NCBI GenBank assembly: GCA_031278025.1
Contig: JAITLF010000189.1
Coordinates: 1-22,958 of the forward strand
Direction of reading: 5' to 3'
DNA length: 22,958 nt
Source: Treponema sp.
GTDB lineage: Bacteria > Spirochaetota > Spirochaetia > Treponematales > Breznakiellaceae
Part shown: in pieces, positions 14,483-21,153 of the stretch
How the letters are laid out: each line of letters begins with the position of its first letter
How positions within the stretch are numbered: position 1 is the first letter of the stretch
Position numbers and translations under genes: made by a program
Notes under the pieces: model-generated
Told to the model about the DNA's origin: nothing
The model's input: the letters and a program-made list of their open reading frames with translations, nothing else
Database searches by the model: none

Positions 14483-15274
14483 TTACAAACCGTGTATCCC
14501 GTCGATAATCCATCCAACGATCACTTCGAGCCGTTTTCTAACGGCCGAGGAAATATCGATCTTGGAAGCGACAAAATCCGAAACATCGGCGCCGGACACA
14601 CTGTAGATGAGGACGCCTTCGGCCAGAGGTTCTATGTACAGATGAGCGATAAACTTTTTTTCCCGAATGACCGGAATGAAGAAATAGGTGAAGTTTCTGA
14701 AATTGGTCAGGCTGTAGGTAAGGCCGTATTGATCCACGGAAATATCCGCCTGATAATAGGAATTCCCGAAATTCGTGTCTTTAAGGCGTATATACACGGT
14801 CTCTCTTTGAGGAACCGATAAAGCATCGGGGGGATCCGGAATAACGGAGGTCTTTTTCGGGCTTTCAATGCGGGTTGCTTCTTCAAATAAGGGAATATCC
14901 TGGTTACGGGTAGCCGAATAGTACAGGCGGCCTTTTAATCGTTGCACCTTGCCGCAGGCATTGTACACCCGCAGTAAATCCGGCGCGTTTTCCGTGAAGG
15001 GGATGACCTGAAGAGACTCGTTTATAAAAACGGGCCGTTGCTCCAGGACGGCTTTCTGGATGGCGGCGCCGGCCGGAATGGGGGGGGGCATTTGCAGAGC
15101 AACCGTATCTTTCGAGGAAATGAACAAGCCATTTTGAGAAAAAACCTTTTCCCGGTTTGTTTCAGTGTAGTTGGGAAAAATTTCGTCAAACGAACGATGC
15201 TGAGCGAAAGCCGGCGCGGGGAAAACCGCGATGTACAGTAAAAGTACACAGAGAAAAACAGAAAAAAAACGCAC
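14483..15274 (-). CDS. Secreted protein of unknown function
   Basis: I do not recognise this 263-residue protein with confidence. It has a clear signal peptide: MRFFSVFLCVLLLYIAVF, then PAPAFAQ with likely cleavage after AFA or AQ. The mature part is mixed in character. It contains a block around RVYNACGKVQRLKGRLYYSAT (about 102-122), a central Pro-rich turn, strands such as ETVYIRLKDTNFGNSYYQADI, and a C-terminal helix ending in GWIIDGIHGL. It may belong to a Treponema-restricted domain-of-unknown-function family. Translation starts at a GTG that overlaps the last base of the upstream sugar transferase stop (TAGTG), with AAAGGAG 7 bases before it, so the two genes are probably translationally coupled. 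A role in export or assembly of the surface glycan is suggested only by that coupling. Confidence 0.75.
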   Translation of the reverse strand: MRFFSVFLCVLLLYIAVFPAPAFAQHRSFDEIFPNYTETNREKVFSQNGLFISSKDTVALQMPPPIPAGAAIQKAVLEQRPVFINESLQVIPFTENAPDLLRVYNACGKVQRLKGRLYYSATRNQDIPLFEEATRIESPKKTSVIPDPPDALSVPQRETVYIRLKDTNFGNSYYQADISVDQYGLTYSLTNFRNFTYFFIPVIREKKFIAHLYIEPLAEGVLIYSVSGADVSDFVASKIDISSAVRKRLEVIVGWIIDGIHGL

Positions 15275-16713
15275 TAATACGCTCCTTTGCCTTTTAGTAC
15301 AACCCCGGATGTTTTATACAGTACCCACAGATCAAGCCACAGGGACCAGCTTTGCAAATAATAGGTGTCGTAGATAACCCGGTCGCGATAATCGGTATCC
15401 GACCGGCCCGATACCTGCCAAAGGCCGGTCATCCCCGGCTTGGCTGAAAAAATCCGGTTAAAATCATCGCCGTATTTTTTTACTTCATCTTCCGTAACCG
15501 GCCTTGGCCCCACAAGGCTCATCTCTCCCTTTAAGACATTGATGATCTGGGGGAATTCGTCCAGACTGGTACGGCGCAAAAATCTGCCGATTGGGGTTAT
15601 CCGGGGATCGTCCTTGAGTTTGTGACAGATTTCCCATTCCTCCCGGATTTTCGGATCTTCCAGCATTTTTTTCAGCCGTTCCTCGGCATCTATGACCATC
15701 GATCTAAATTTATACACCCCGATAGTTTTGCCGTTAAGTCCCAGCCTGTTGTGTTTATACAAGACAGGCCCCGGTGTAGTCGCTTTAATAAGAAAAGCGA
15801 TAAAAAGCAGAAACGGAAGGATAAGGATCCCGCCAAAGATGACAATGAACAAATCAGCAAACCGTTTAATTCCCAGGTTCCAGGGCATTTTGAGCCGATG
15901 ACTGGCAGCCAGACCCAGAACCCCGTCAAAATCGCGGACAGACATCCATATATTGGAAATGCCGGAGAAATCCGAAATGAGTACATTGTAGCGGAAAGAT
16001 GTAATTGATTTTTTAAGCGGCCATGAGACTCCTGTCCGCTCCAATTTCGGCATGGCGATAATCGCCATTTTTATATTAAACCGCCTGACAATTTCATATC
16101 CCAACCCGGTATCGTGAATAATGGGAATTTCCCGGTAAAAGTCCCCGGAAGCGGGGTCATCATCCAGAATCAGGACCGGCACATAGCCCATCTTCCTGTT
16201 TATTAAGAGCCGGTCAACGATCTGCGTTCCGGCAGGACCACTGCCGAAGATAACCGCGGGGATGCCTTTTAGCTTTATCCCTTTTAGAAATGAATGGGTA
16301 CAGGAACGGCATACGAGTAAAATATAACAGGAGACAGTAAAACTGATGATAAACGCGGCGGAAATGGCGTCGAATTCCCTGTCTTCAATAAACCGGGAAA
16401 TAATGACGCCCCCATGGGCAACCAAAGAGGCGATAGTAAAATTTTTAAGCTCTTCCGCGGGCGCCAAAGATATTCCGGGATACAGGCGGAATATCTGGAA
16501 AATGATAATGAATATCGGAAGGTACGGCCAATAGCCGACAAAGGATTTGAAATTAATAGCCGATAAATCGTAAAGGTTAACCAGAAAAAATCCCGTGCCA
16601 AATGAAAGCATAACCCCAAGCAGATCCGACAGACCAAAGATAACCGTGAGTAACGCCGAAGATGTCTGCCGATACCGGGCCCGGTACCAGATATCAAATT
16701 CATTGAGGGTCAT
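15274..16713 (-). CDS. Polyprenyl-phosphate sugar-1-phosphate transferase (WbaP/WcaJ type)
   Basis: This inner-membrane enzyme of 479 residues starts a repeat-unit glycan by moving a sugar-1-phosphate from a nucleotide sugar to undecaprenyl phosphate. Four hydrophobic segments lie within the first ~140 residues. A Rossmann-like domain follows (AVIFGSGPAGTQIVDRLL, 153-170), then a membrane-embedding hydrophobic helix at about 286-310. The catalytic bacterial sugar transferase domain has YKFRSMV (334-340), RTSLDEFPQIINVLKGEM (381-398), SLVGPRP (399-405) and KPGMTGLWQVSGRS (425-438). The sugar (glucose, galactose or other) cannot be told. The start at 16713 is chosen because the frame upstream to 16785 runs through a terminator-like hairpin and lacks family residues; the ribosome-binding sequence (GAG) is weak. 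A repeat element separates it from the glycosyltransferase gene upstream. Confidence 0.93.
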   Translation of the reverse strand: MTLNEFDIWYRARYRQTSSALLTVIFGLSDLLGVMLSFGTGFFLVNLYDLSAINFKSFVGYWPYLPIFIIIFQIFRLYPGISLAPAEELKNFTIASLVAHGGVIISRFIEDREFDAISAAFIISFTVSCYILLVCRSCTHSFLKGIKLKGIPAVIFGSGPAGTQIVDRLLINRKMGYVPVLILDDDPASGDFYREIPIIHDTGLGYEIVRRFNIKMAIIAMPKLERTGVSWPLKKSITSFRYNVLISDFSGISNIWMSVRDFDGVLGLAASHRLKMPWNLGIKRFADLFIVIFGGILILPFLLFIAFLIKATTPGPVLYKHNRLGLNGKTIGVYKFRSMVIDAEERLKKMLEDPKIREEWEICHKLKDDPRITPIGRFLRRTSLDEFPQIINVLKGEMSLVGPRPVTEDEVKKYGDDFNRIFSAKPGMTGLWQVSGRSDTDYRDRVIYDTYYLQSWSLWLDLWVLYKTSGVVLKGKGAY

Positions 16714-16727
16714 CTCTATAATATGGC

Positions 16728-16746
16728 AAAAAAAGCCGCCTTCGGC
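16728..16746 (-). terminator. Short hairpin with T7 just upstream of the sugar transferase
   Basis: On the - strand GCCG-AAGG-CGGC is followed directly by TTTTTTT. The stem is only 4 bp, so it would be weak. It lies 14 bases before the sugar transferase ATG, where it could end the upstream glycosyltransferase/repeat transcript or attenuate entry into the transferase gene. Confidence 0.4.
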
Positions 16747-16844
16747 AATATTTAGGCGCCACGAACAGCCGGCCAGCCGTCGCATTTTTTCTCTGACCCA
16801 TACGGTCCCTCCTTGGGAACTTCCCGGCCGCCTGTGGAACTTCC

Positions 16845-16970
16845 GGAGGCTCCCCCGCGACCCGCGGAGGCTCCCCCGCGACCCGCGGAGACTCCTCCGC
16901 GACTCGCGGAGACTCCTCCGCAGACCGCGGAGACTCCTCCGCAGACGCGGGGGGCTCCCCCCGTAACTTC
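16845..16970. repeat. Tandem array of 21-bp hairpin units (6 units)
   Basis: Six 21-bp units abut: two identical with GGAGGCTCCCCCGCGACC, three with GGAGACTCCTCCGC and varied ends, and a degenerate last unit ending CCGTAACTTC. Units contain inverted repeats; for example CGCGGAG-ACTC-CTCCGCG gives a 7-bp stem, so the array could form a row of hairpins. The period equals that of copy 1 although the unit sequence differs. Confidence 0.9.
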
Positions 16971-17054
16971 CAGACCCGCCCCTTTAAGGGCGTTAAAGGC
17001 AAGAAGTATGCCAAAAGGAAGCTCTTTCGGGAATAGGTTAATGCGCCCGCCCTG
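16971..17054. repeat. 84-bp conserved right module, copy 2
   Basis: It is 78/84 identical to 10245-10328. The same three-stem drawing is possible, with one extra G-C pair at the base of the closing stem (GGGCGTTAA with TTAATGCGCCC). On the - strand the first bases of the module encode the last residues GRAH and the TAA stop of the glycosyltransferase. Confidence 0.85.
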
Positions 17055-18258
17055 AGGAAGAACGGTAAATTTGTTCCAGTTTTTCCGTCATGGTTCCTAT
17101 GGTCCACCTCTGGGCGTGACGTTTCGCCTCCTCGACTTTACGCCGGTATAATTCGTCATCTTCCAGAAGGTCAAAGACCCGGGCTATAAACTCCCAGGCA
17201 TCGTTTTGAACCATAAAACCGCCCTTATCTCCGCTCATCACCTGGATAGTGCCCATAGCGCCAATCGCCACCACCGGAGTACCGGAAAGCATGGCCTCGA
17301 TAGTTACCAGCCCCTGGGTTTCCGTTAAAGAGGGGAATACAAAAATATCGGACATCCCGTAGATCAACGCCAAATCTTCCCGTGCGGCATAGCCGGTAAA
17401 AACGCAATGCTCCTGAATCCCAAGCCGTTCACATTCTTCCATATAAAAGTACAGATCAGGGCCGTTACCGACGAAGAGAAAAACAACTTCCGGATGTTTC
17501 GCCGTAACCTCCGGCACTATTTTCAACAAAAAATCTATGTTCTTCTCTTTGGCTATACGGCCCGCGAACAGCAATATCCGCTTATTCATAAGCTGCGGAT
17601 ATTTTTGGATTATTATGGTCCGGAATTGAGTTATTTCCGCCGGTTCCGGGCTAAAGACATGCGGATCGATACCGGTCGGCAGCAGGTAGGATTGCTTTTT
17701 TATTTTGTATTTTCTAAGAACTTCTTGAATCTGTATGGTAGGAACGATGATCACATCGGCCCGCCTCAGAATGTTTTTATGAATGTTTCGAATGATGGCC
17801 CGCAGCATAAATGTCGGGATCAGGGGGATGTAGTTTGCCGCGTAATCTTCCCACAGGGTATGAAACGTATAGATTACCGGCAGGTTATGGAATTTCGCGT
17901 ATTGAAAGCCGAATTCGGCAATGACAAATTCCGTATTGACATGAATAATGTCAGGATTAAAGGCTTCAATCTGCTTGGAAACCCAGAACCATTTGCTGAA
18001 TTTCGCTATCCGGTCTTCCTTGGAAAGGATGAGCGGCATGGAAGGCACCCGAATGACGATGGGTTCCCCCTGTTCTGCCTCCCGTGTCCGGCTCTTCCCG
18101 GCGGTTATCCTCTCGGCCTCTTCCGATTCAGGATACAAAGAACAGATAATCATAACTTCATTTCCTGAACGCACCAGGGCATGGGAAAATGAATCCACAG
18201 AAACGGTAACGCCATTTATGCGGGGCCAATAGGCGTCGGTGAACATTACTATCTTCAT
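17038..18258 (-). CDS. GT4-family glycosyltransferase
   Basis: The 406-residue product has the two-domain GT-B fold of family GT4. The N-terminal acceptor domain begins KIVMFTDAYWPRINGVTVSV (2-21), with the GV(T/V)xS loop typical of the group, and has HVNTEF and TFHT (131-134). The donor domain shows FAGRIAKEKNID (231-242), VGNGPD (263-268) and the nucleotide-sugar motif SLTETQGLVTIEAM (310-323), with Glu313 and Glu321 in the E-x7-E pattern. Relatives include diacylglycerol glucosyltransferases and lipid- or polysaccharide-modifying enzymes, so the acceptor here could be a lipid or a lipid-linked glycan. It follows the radical SAM gene by 15 bases and has no clear Shine-Dalgarno sequence. Its last codons and stop come from the composite repeat, so the native C terminus may have been changed. 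Confidence 0.9.
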   Translation of the reverse strand: MKIVMFTDAYWPRINGVTVSVDSFSHALVRSGNEVMIICSLYPESEEAERITAGKSRTREAEQGEPIVIRVPSMPLILSKEDRIAKFSKWFWVSKQIEAFNPDIIHVNTEFVIAEFGFQYAKFHNLPVIYTFHTLWEDYAANYIPLIPTFMLRAIIRNIHKNILRRADVIIVPTIQIQEVLRKYKIKKQSYLLPTGIDPHVFSPEPAEITQFRTIIIQKYPQLMNKRILLFAGRIAKEKNIDFLLKIVPEVTAKHPEVVFLFVGNGPDLYFYMEECERLGIQEHCVFTGYAAREDLALIYGMSDIFVFPSLTETQGLVTIEAMLSGTPVVAIGAMGTIQVMSGDKGGFMVQNDAWEFIARVFDLLEDDELYRRKVEEAKRHAQRWTIGTMTEKLEQIYRSSSGRAH

Positions 18259-18273
18259 AAGCGTCAGGCGGCG

Positions 18274-19278
18274 TTATAACAGCCCTTTTGCTCCGGCCAG
18301 AGATTCAAGCCATACGGGAAGGCCCTTAAATCCGTGAAAGTACATGCTGAAGTCCCGGTACCAGCTCATGTTACATGCATTACAGGTTGGACGCGCCAAA
18401 TCTTTTTCTTCCATCGTTAAAATATTCCCCAGCACCCAGGGAAGCTGCATACAAGGACGCACATCGAAAAACCAGTCTACAAAAAACACATGACGGCCGC
18501 CGTGGCAGGCGTATTTTGCCGTGGCGGGATCTTTAAGGTAATGAATGATGTTCTGCATGGAAACCGGCATATTGATGATCCCGTATTTCCCCGTTTTCCG
18601 GAGCCTGATTGCGTCTTTAAGGCCGTGAATAACTTTTTCCCGGGACAGGCTTATCCCTTCGCCTCCCAGAGGATACACTTTTGATTGCGAAAAGGTCGGA
18701 TAATTCAGGGAGACGAAATCAAATCCCATGTTTTTTGCCCGCATACACACTTCTTCCAGCTTGTCGTAATTATCGTTCCAGATAAGCACGGAAGCCATGG
18801 TCTTGAGGGTGGTTTTTTTTGCCATCTCCAGGGCTTCCGCCATCTGGTCCATAATATTGGGTATCTTGCGGGATTCCGCCATGGTAACCGGATCTCCTGA
18901 ATCAAAAGAAATGCTCAAGAGATCGCACCCGGCGCCTTCCAGCCGTTTCAGAATATCGTTGCGCATCAAGAGATGGGGAGCGGCGTTTAAAACCGCATTG
19001 TTCATTTTCCGTTTCGTCGCAAGCTCCACAAATTCAACCACATTCGGATGGAGGATGGGTTCCCCGCCGGTGATGGTAATATGAGATACCCCAAAATCGG
19101 CGAGCCGGTTAATTGCCCGCAACGCTTTCTCTTTATCGGCAAAGACTTTGGGCTGTTGTTTCCATATATCGCAGAACGAACATTTTGCGATACAGGCGTT
19201 GGTGATCGCAAACTCGGTGAATCGCAGCCTACCCTGAAGATAATTTTTTGTTATGTTTCTTTTCTTTCCGTGGGCCAT
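18274..19278 (-). CDS. Radical SAM protein with extra C-terminal cysteines
   Basis: The 334-residue product carries the radical SAM cluster motif in NACIAKCSFCDIW (Cys29, Cys33, Cys36) and the SAM-contacting GGEP (71-74) in SHITITGGEPILHP. The C-terminal part has Cys258 (YACHGGRH), Cys276 (VRPCMQLP), Cys299 and Cys302 (CNAC). This SPASM/Twitch-like set could hold an auxiliary iron-sulfur cluster. The reaction is not known. Family members modify peptides, tRNA, lipids or sugars; the HpnH-like and PqqE-like subgroups look closest by eye. It sits between a Wzi-like barrel gene and a GT4 glycosyltransferase gene, so a role in a surface glycan or lipid is inferred from context. The start at 19278 has a modest AGG upstream, and the gap to the preceding stop is 19 bases. 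Confidence 0.88.
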   Translation of the reverse strand: MAHGKKRNITKNYLQGRLRFTEFAITNACIAKCSFCDIWKQQPKVFADKEKALRAINRLADFGVSHITITGGEPILHPNVVEFVELATKRKMNNAVLNAAPHLLMRNDILKRLEGAGCDLLSISFDSGDPVTMAESRKIPNIMDQMAEALEMAKKTTLKTMASVLIWNDNYDKLEEVCMRAKNMGFDFVSLNYPTFSQSKVYPLGGEGISLSREKVIHGLKDAIRLRKTGKYGIINMPVSMQNIIHYLKDPATAKYACHGGRHVFFVDWFFDVRPCMQLPWVLGNILTMEEKDLARPTCNACNMSWYRDFSMYFHGFKGLPVWLESLAGAKGLL

Positions 19279-19297
19279 AACAACCTGCCTTCGTTTT

Positions 19298-20998
19298 TCA
19301 TTTCTTCGCCGGCAATTTTATCCGGCTAGATAGTATTACTTCCAGTCCATGTTCCGTGCTGCCGGTAAGATGTCTGGCGTTATTAACGATTCTGTATCCG
19401 GGTTGAAGAGAAAAACTAAGCCACTCCTGGGGATCCCATTTGCCCAGGACACTAAACGTGGAGGTATAGACCGGCGTCCCGGTAAGCGGCCTGGTAACAT
19501 CATAAACTTCCGGGGAAGGGCGGTAATTATCGGTATCAAAAATATTGGTCCCCGATCGTTCCCCCTGAGCGGCAAAAACAAACGAGAACCCCCAGGACCA
19601 CCGTGCAAAACTGTGGTATCCCACCCATAAAGCGCCGGCAATTGAATCCGGTCCAAAGGGCGTACCGGTCCAGGAACGGGCGGTTATTTTTTCTACTTCC
19701 GGATACTCTTTGTAAAACGACCAGTCCTTATGATAAAGGACATACATATATGGATAAGTGTAAACTCCTTCAACGCCAAAAAGCCAATACCCGTGATCGA
19801 GTGGAAGAGAAACTTCGCTTCCCCATTGGAAGGCAAGGGCATTGGGGGTAAGGTCTTCCTTCCAGTTCTGGCGTTCAATCCCAAGCTGGAACTGGGTCAT
19901 GGCGAAAAGCCCGTACAACCGCAGGTGTTTTACCGGCTGATATTCCGCCTTTACGCCGAAATATGAACCGATCCGGGATCCGCCGGTCGGATCAACTTTA
20001 TCTTCTTCATTCCCGTTTTTAATAAACTCTTCATTATAATCATCGTAGGTTTTCCATGCCTCGTAACTATGGTAAATCATCAGCGGGTTAAGATACCGCA
20101 ATTCCAGGGGGGCGTTAACCATTACCCCTTCAATAAAAGACAAGGAAACTGTTTTATGCGGACGCATCTGTAGATAATGCATATACAGATATTTATCCGC
20201 CCCATACTGGGTTACTTCCGCGGTATATTTGATGTAAGATGAAAAGAGGGAAAGCCGGGCATAATTGACTTTTTCCAAGGTGTCCGAAAGAATGACGCTC
20301 CCGGTCTGAGTTCTGCCGAAGAAATTGTCCCCTATGCCCATGGCAAAATGTACGCCAGAAGCTTTCCCAAAGGGCAGACCTGCGCTCAGATAGGCCCGTT
20401 TTGGAAAATGAAGGTCGAACTGGGAGGTGTCATGGGGAATATTAAGATAGTTATTGTGAAGCGCCGCCGCGTATTCGTTTTGCCCAACAAAAGGAACCAT
20501 TTCCGCGGTTATATAGGGACCTATGGACAGACTGACCGGAAGAGCAAAAAACGGCTGCCTTTGATGGTAGTTATAAATCCAATTCGTTTCAGCATTGGTC
20601 TTAAAATAAAACTCTGGCTGCAAAGCTGGATCCGCGTCTACCGATATGGCATCCAACTGTAAAGAAAGCCGTGGCGATGCTTGAAGGCCAGCCCAGATCC
20701 GATCATAGAGAATCTTCCCCCCCGGAGAAAGCGTTTCTTCATTAACTTCGGTTAATATTCGTTCTATCTGGCCTACCGTCACTGTAGAATCGGAAAAAAA
20801 AACAACACCCTGCTCCTGGGAAAGAACCGCCAGGGCCTCGTACAGCCAGTCGCCGGGATATACTATCTTTTGAGCGGGAAGGGCGGCAATTTCCGGAACA
20901 TTACTTATCCCCCACAGCAAGAATAAAATGATTAACCGCATTTGACACGCGGCTTTTTTATCATTACTTTTATCATTAATTGATATTTTCTTTACCAT
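19298..20998 (-). CDS. Outer-membrane beta-barrel protein, Wzi-like capsule assembly family
   Basis: The 566-residue product has a signal peptide (MRLIILFLLWGISNVPEIAALPAQ from residue 20) and then a short helical region (about 45-115). A long stretch of alternating polar and aromatic strands follows to the C terminus, as in an outer-membrane barrel. Features such as VPFVGQNEYAAALHN, ERTGTxIF-like loops, LRYLNPLMIYHSYEAW (300-315) and WGSEVSLPL fit the Wzi-type capsule-assembly porins as found in spirochaetes; this is recognition by style. Wzi of E. coli is an outer-membrane lectin that helps hold group 1 capsule at the cell surface. The ATG at 20941 (residue 20) is an alternative start with a more normal signal peptide; neither has a strong ribosome-binding site. 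It leads the - strand glycan cluster. Confidence 0.8.
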   Translation of the reverse strand: MVKKISINDKSNDKKAACQMRLIILFLLWGISNVPEIAALPAQKIVYPGDWLYEALAVLSQEQGVVFFSDSTVTVGQIERILTEVNEETLSPGGKILYDRIWAGLQASPRLSLQLDAISVDADPALQPEFYFKTNAETNWIYNYHQRQPFFALPVSLSIGPYITAEMVPFVGQNEYAAALHNNYLNIPHDTSQFDLHFPKRAYLSAGLPFGKASGVHFAMGIGDNFFGRTQTGSVILSDTLEKVNYARLSLFSSYIKYTAEVTQYGADKYLYMHYLQMRPHKTVSLSFIEGVMVNAPLELRYLNPLMIYHSYEAWKTYDDYNEEFIKNGNEEDKVDPTGGSRIGSYFGVKAEYQPVKHLRLYGLFAMTQFQLGIERQNWKEDLTPNALAFQWGSEVSLPLDHGYWLFGVEGVYTYPYMYVLYHKDWSFYKEYPEVEKITARSWTGTPFGPDSIAGALWVGYHSFARWSWGFSFVFAAQGERSGTNIFDTDNYRPSPEVYDVTRPLTGTPVYTSTFSVLGKWDPQEWLSFSLQPGYRIVNNARHLTGSTEHGLEVILSSRIKLPAKK

Positions 20999-21011
20999 TG
21001 CACCATCCGGA

Positions 21012-21040
21012 TTGACATCATATTATATATACTGTATAAT
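21012..21040 (+). promoter_or_regulatory. Consensus sigma-70 promoter for the rightmost gene
   Basis: TTGACA (21012-21017) and TATAAT (21035-21040) match the consensus perfectly and are 17 bases apart. Transcription should begin near 21047, giving a leader of about 107 bases before the ATG at 21154. The leader contains a small AGGGACAACCCT inverted repeat. The AT-rich core also offers TATAAT on the other strand (21027-21022) for the divergent gene, but without a -35 at normal spacing. Confidence 0.8.
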
Positions 21041-21153
21041 TCATTAATAGGTCAATAGTTTTAAGGTGGCTTTCTTAAAATTGACTTTTAGGGACAACCC
21101 TACAGGTAAAGAGGAGTTGCTTCGTTAAAAAATACGCACTCGTGGAGGAATGT

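Larger units (their letters stand above)
16816..17054. repeat. Composite repeat element, copy 2
   Basis: This copy occupies most of the 324-base gap between the glycosyltransferase and sugar transferase genes and overlaps the 3' end of the former. GGAACTTC occurs at 16816 and 16836, the second followed by N4-GGCTCCCCCGCG as in copy 1. The tandem array (16845-16970) and the 84-bp module (16971-17054) follow. The right end is sharp: similarity to copy 1 stops after GCGCCCGCCCTG at 17054. Confidence 0.8.

Noticed and set aside
12600..14606. Two frames of about 330 residues antisense to the Etf fusion
   Set aside because: The opposite strand encodes clear EtfB and EtfA motifs throughout; these frames have no family features.
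16700..17107. - strand frame through repeat copy 2, rich in Ala/Glu/Pro
   Set aside because: It overlaps the glycosyltransferase end and the sugar transferase start in another frame and uses a different frame from the one conserved in copy 1.
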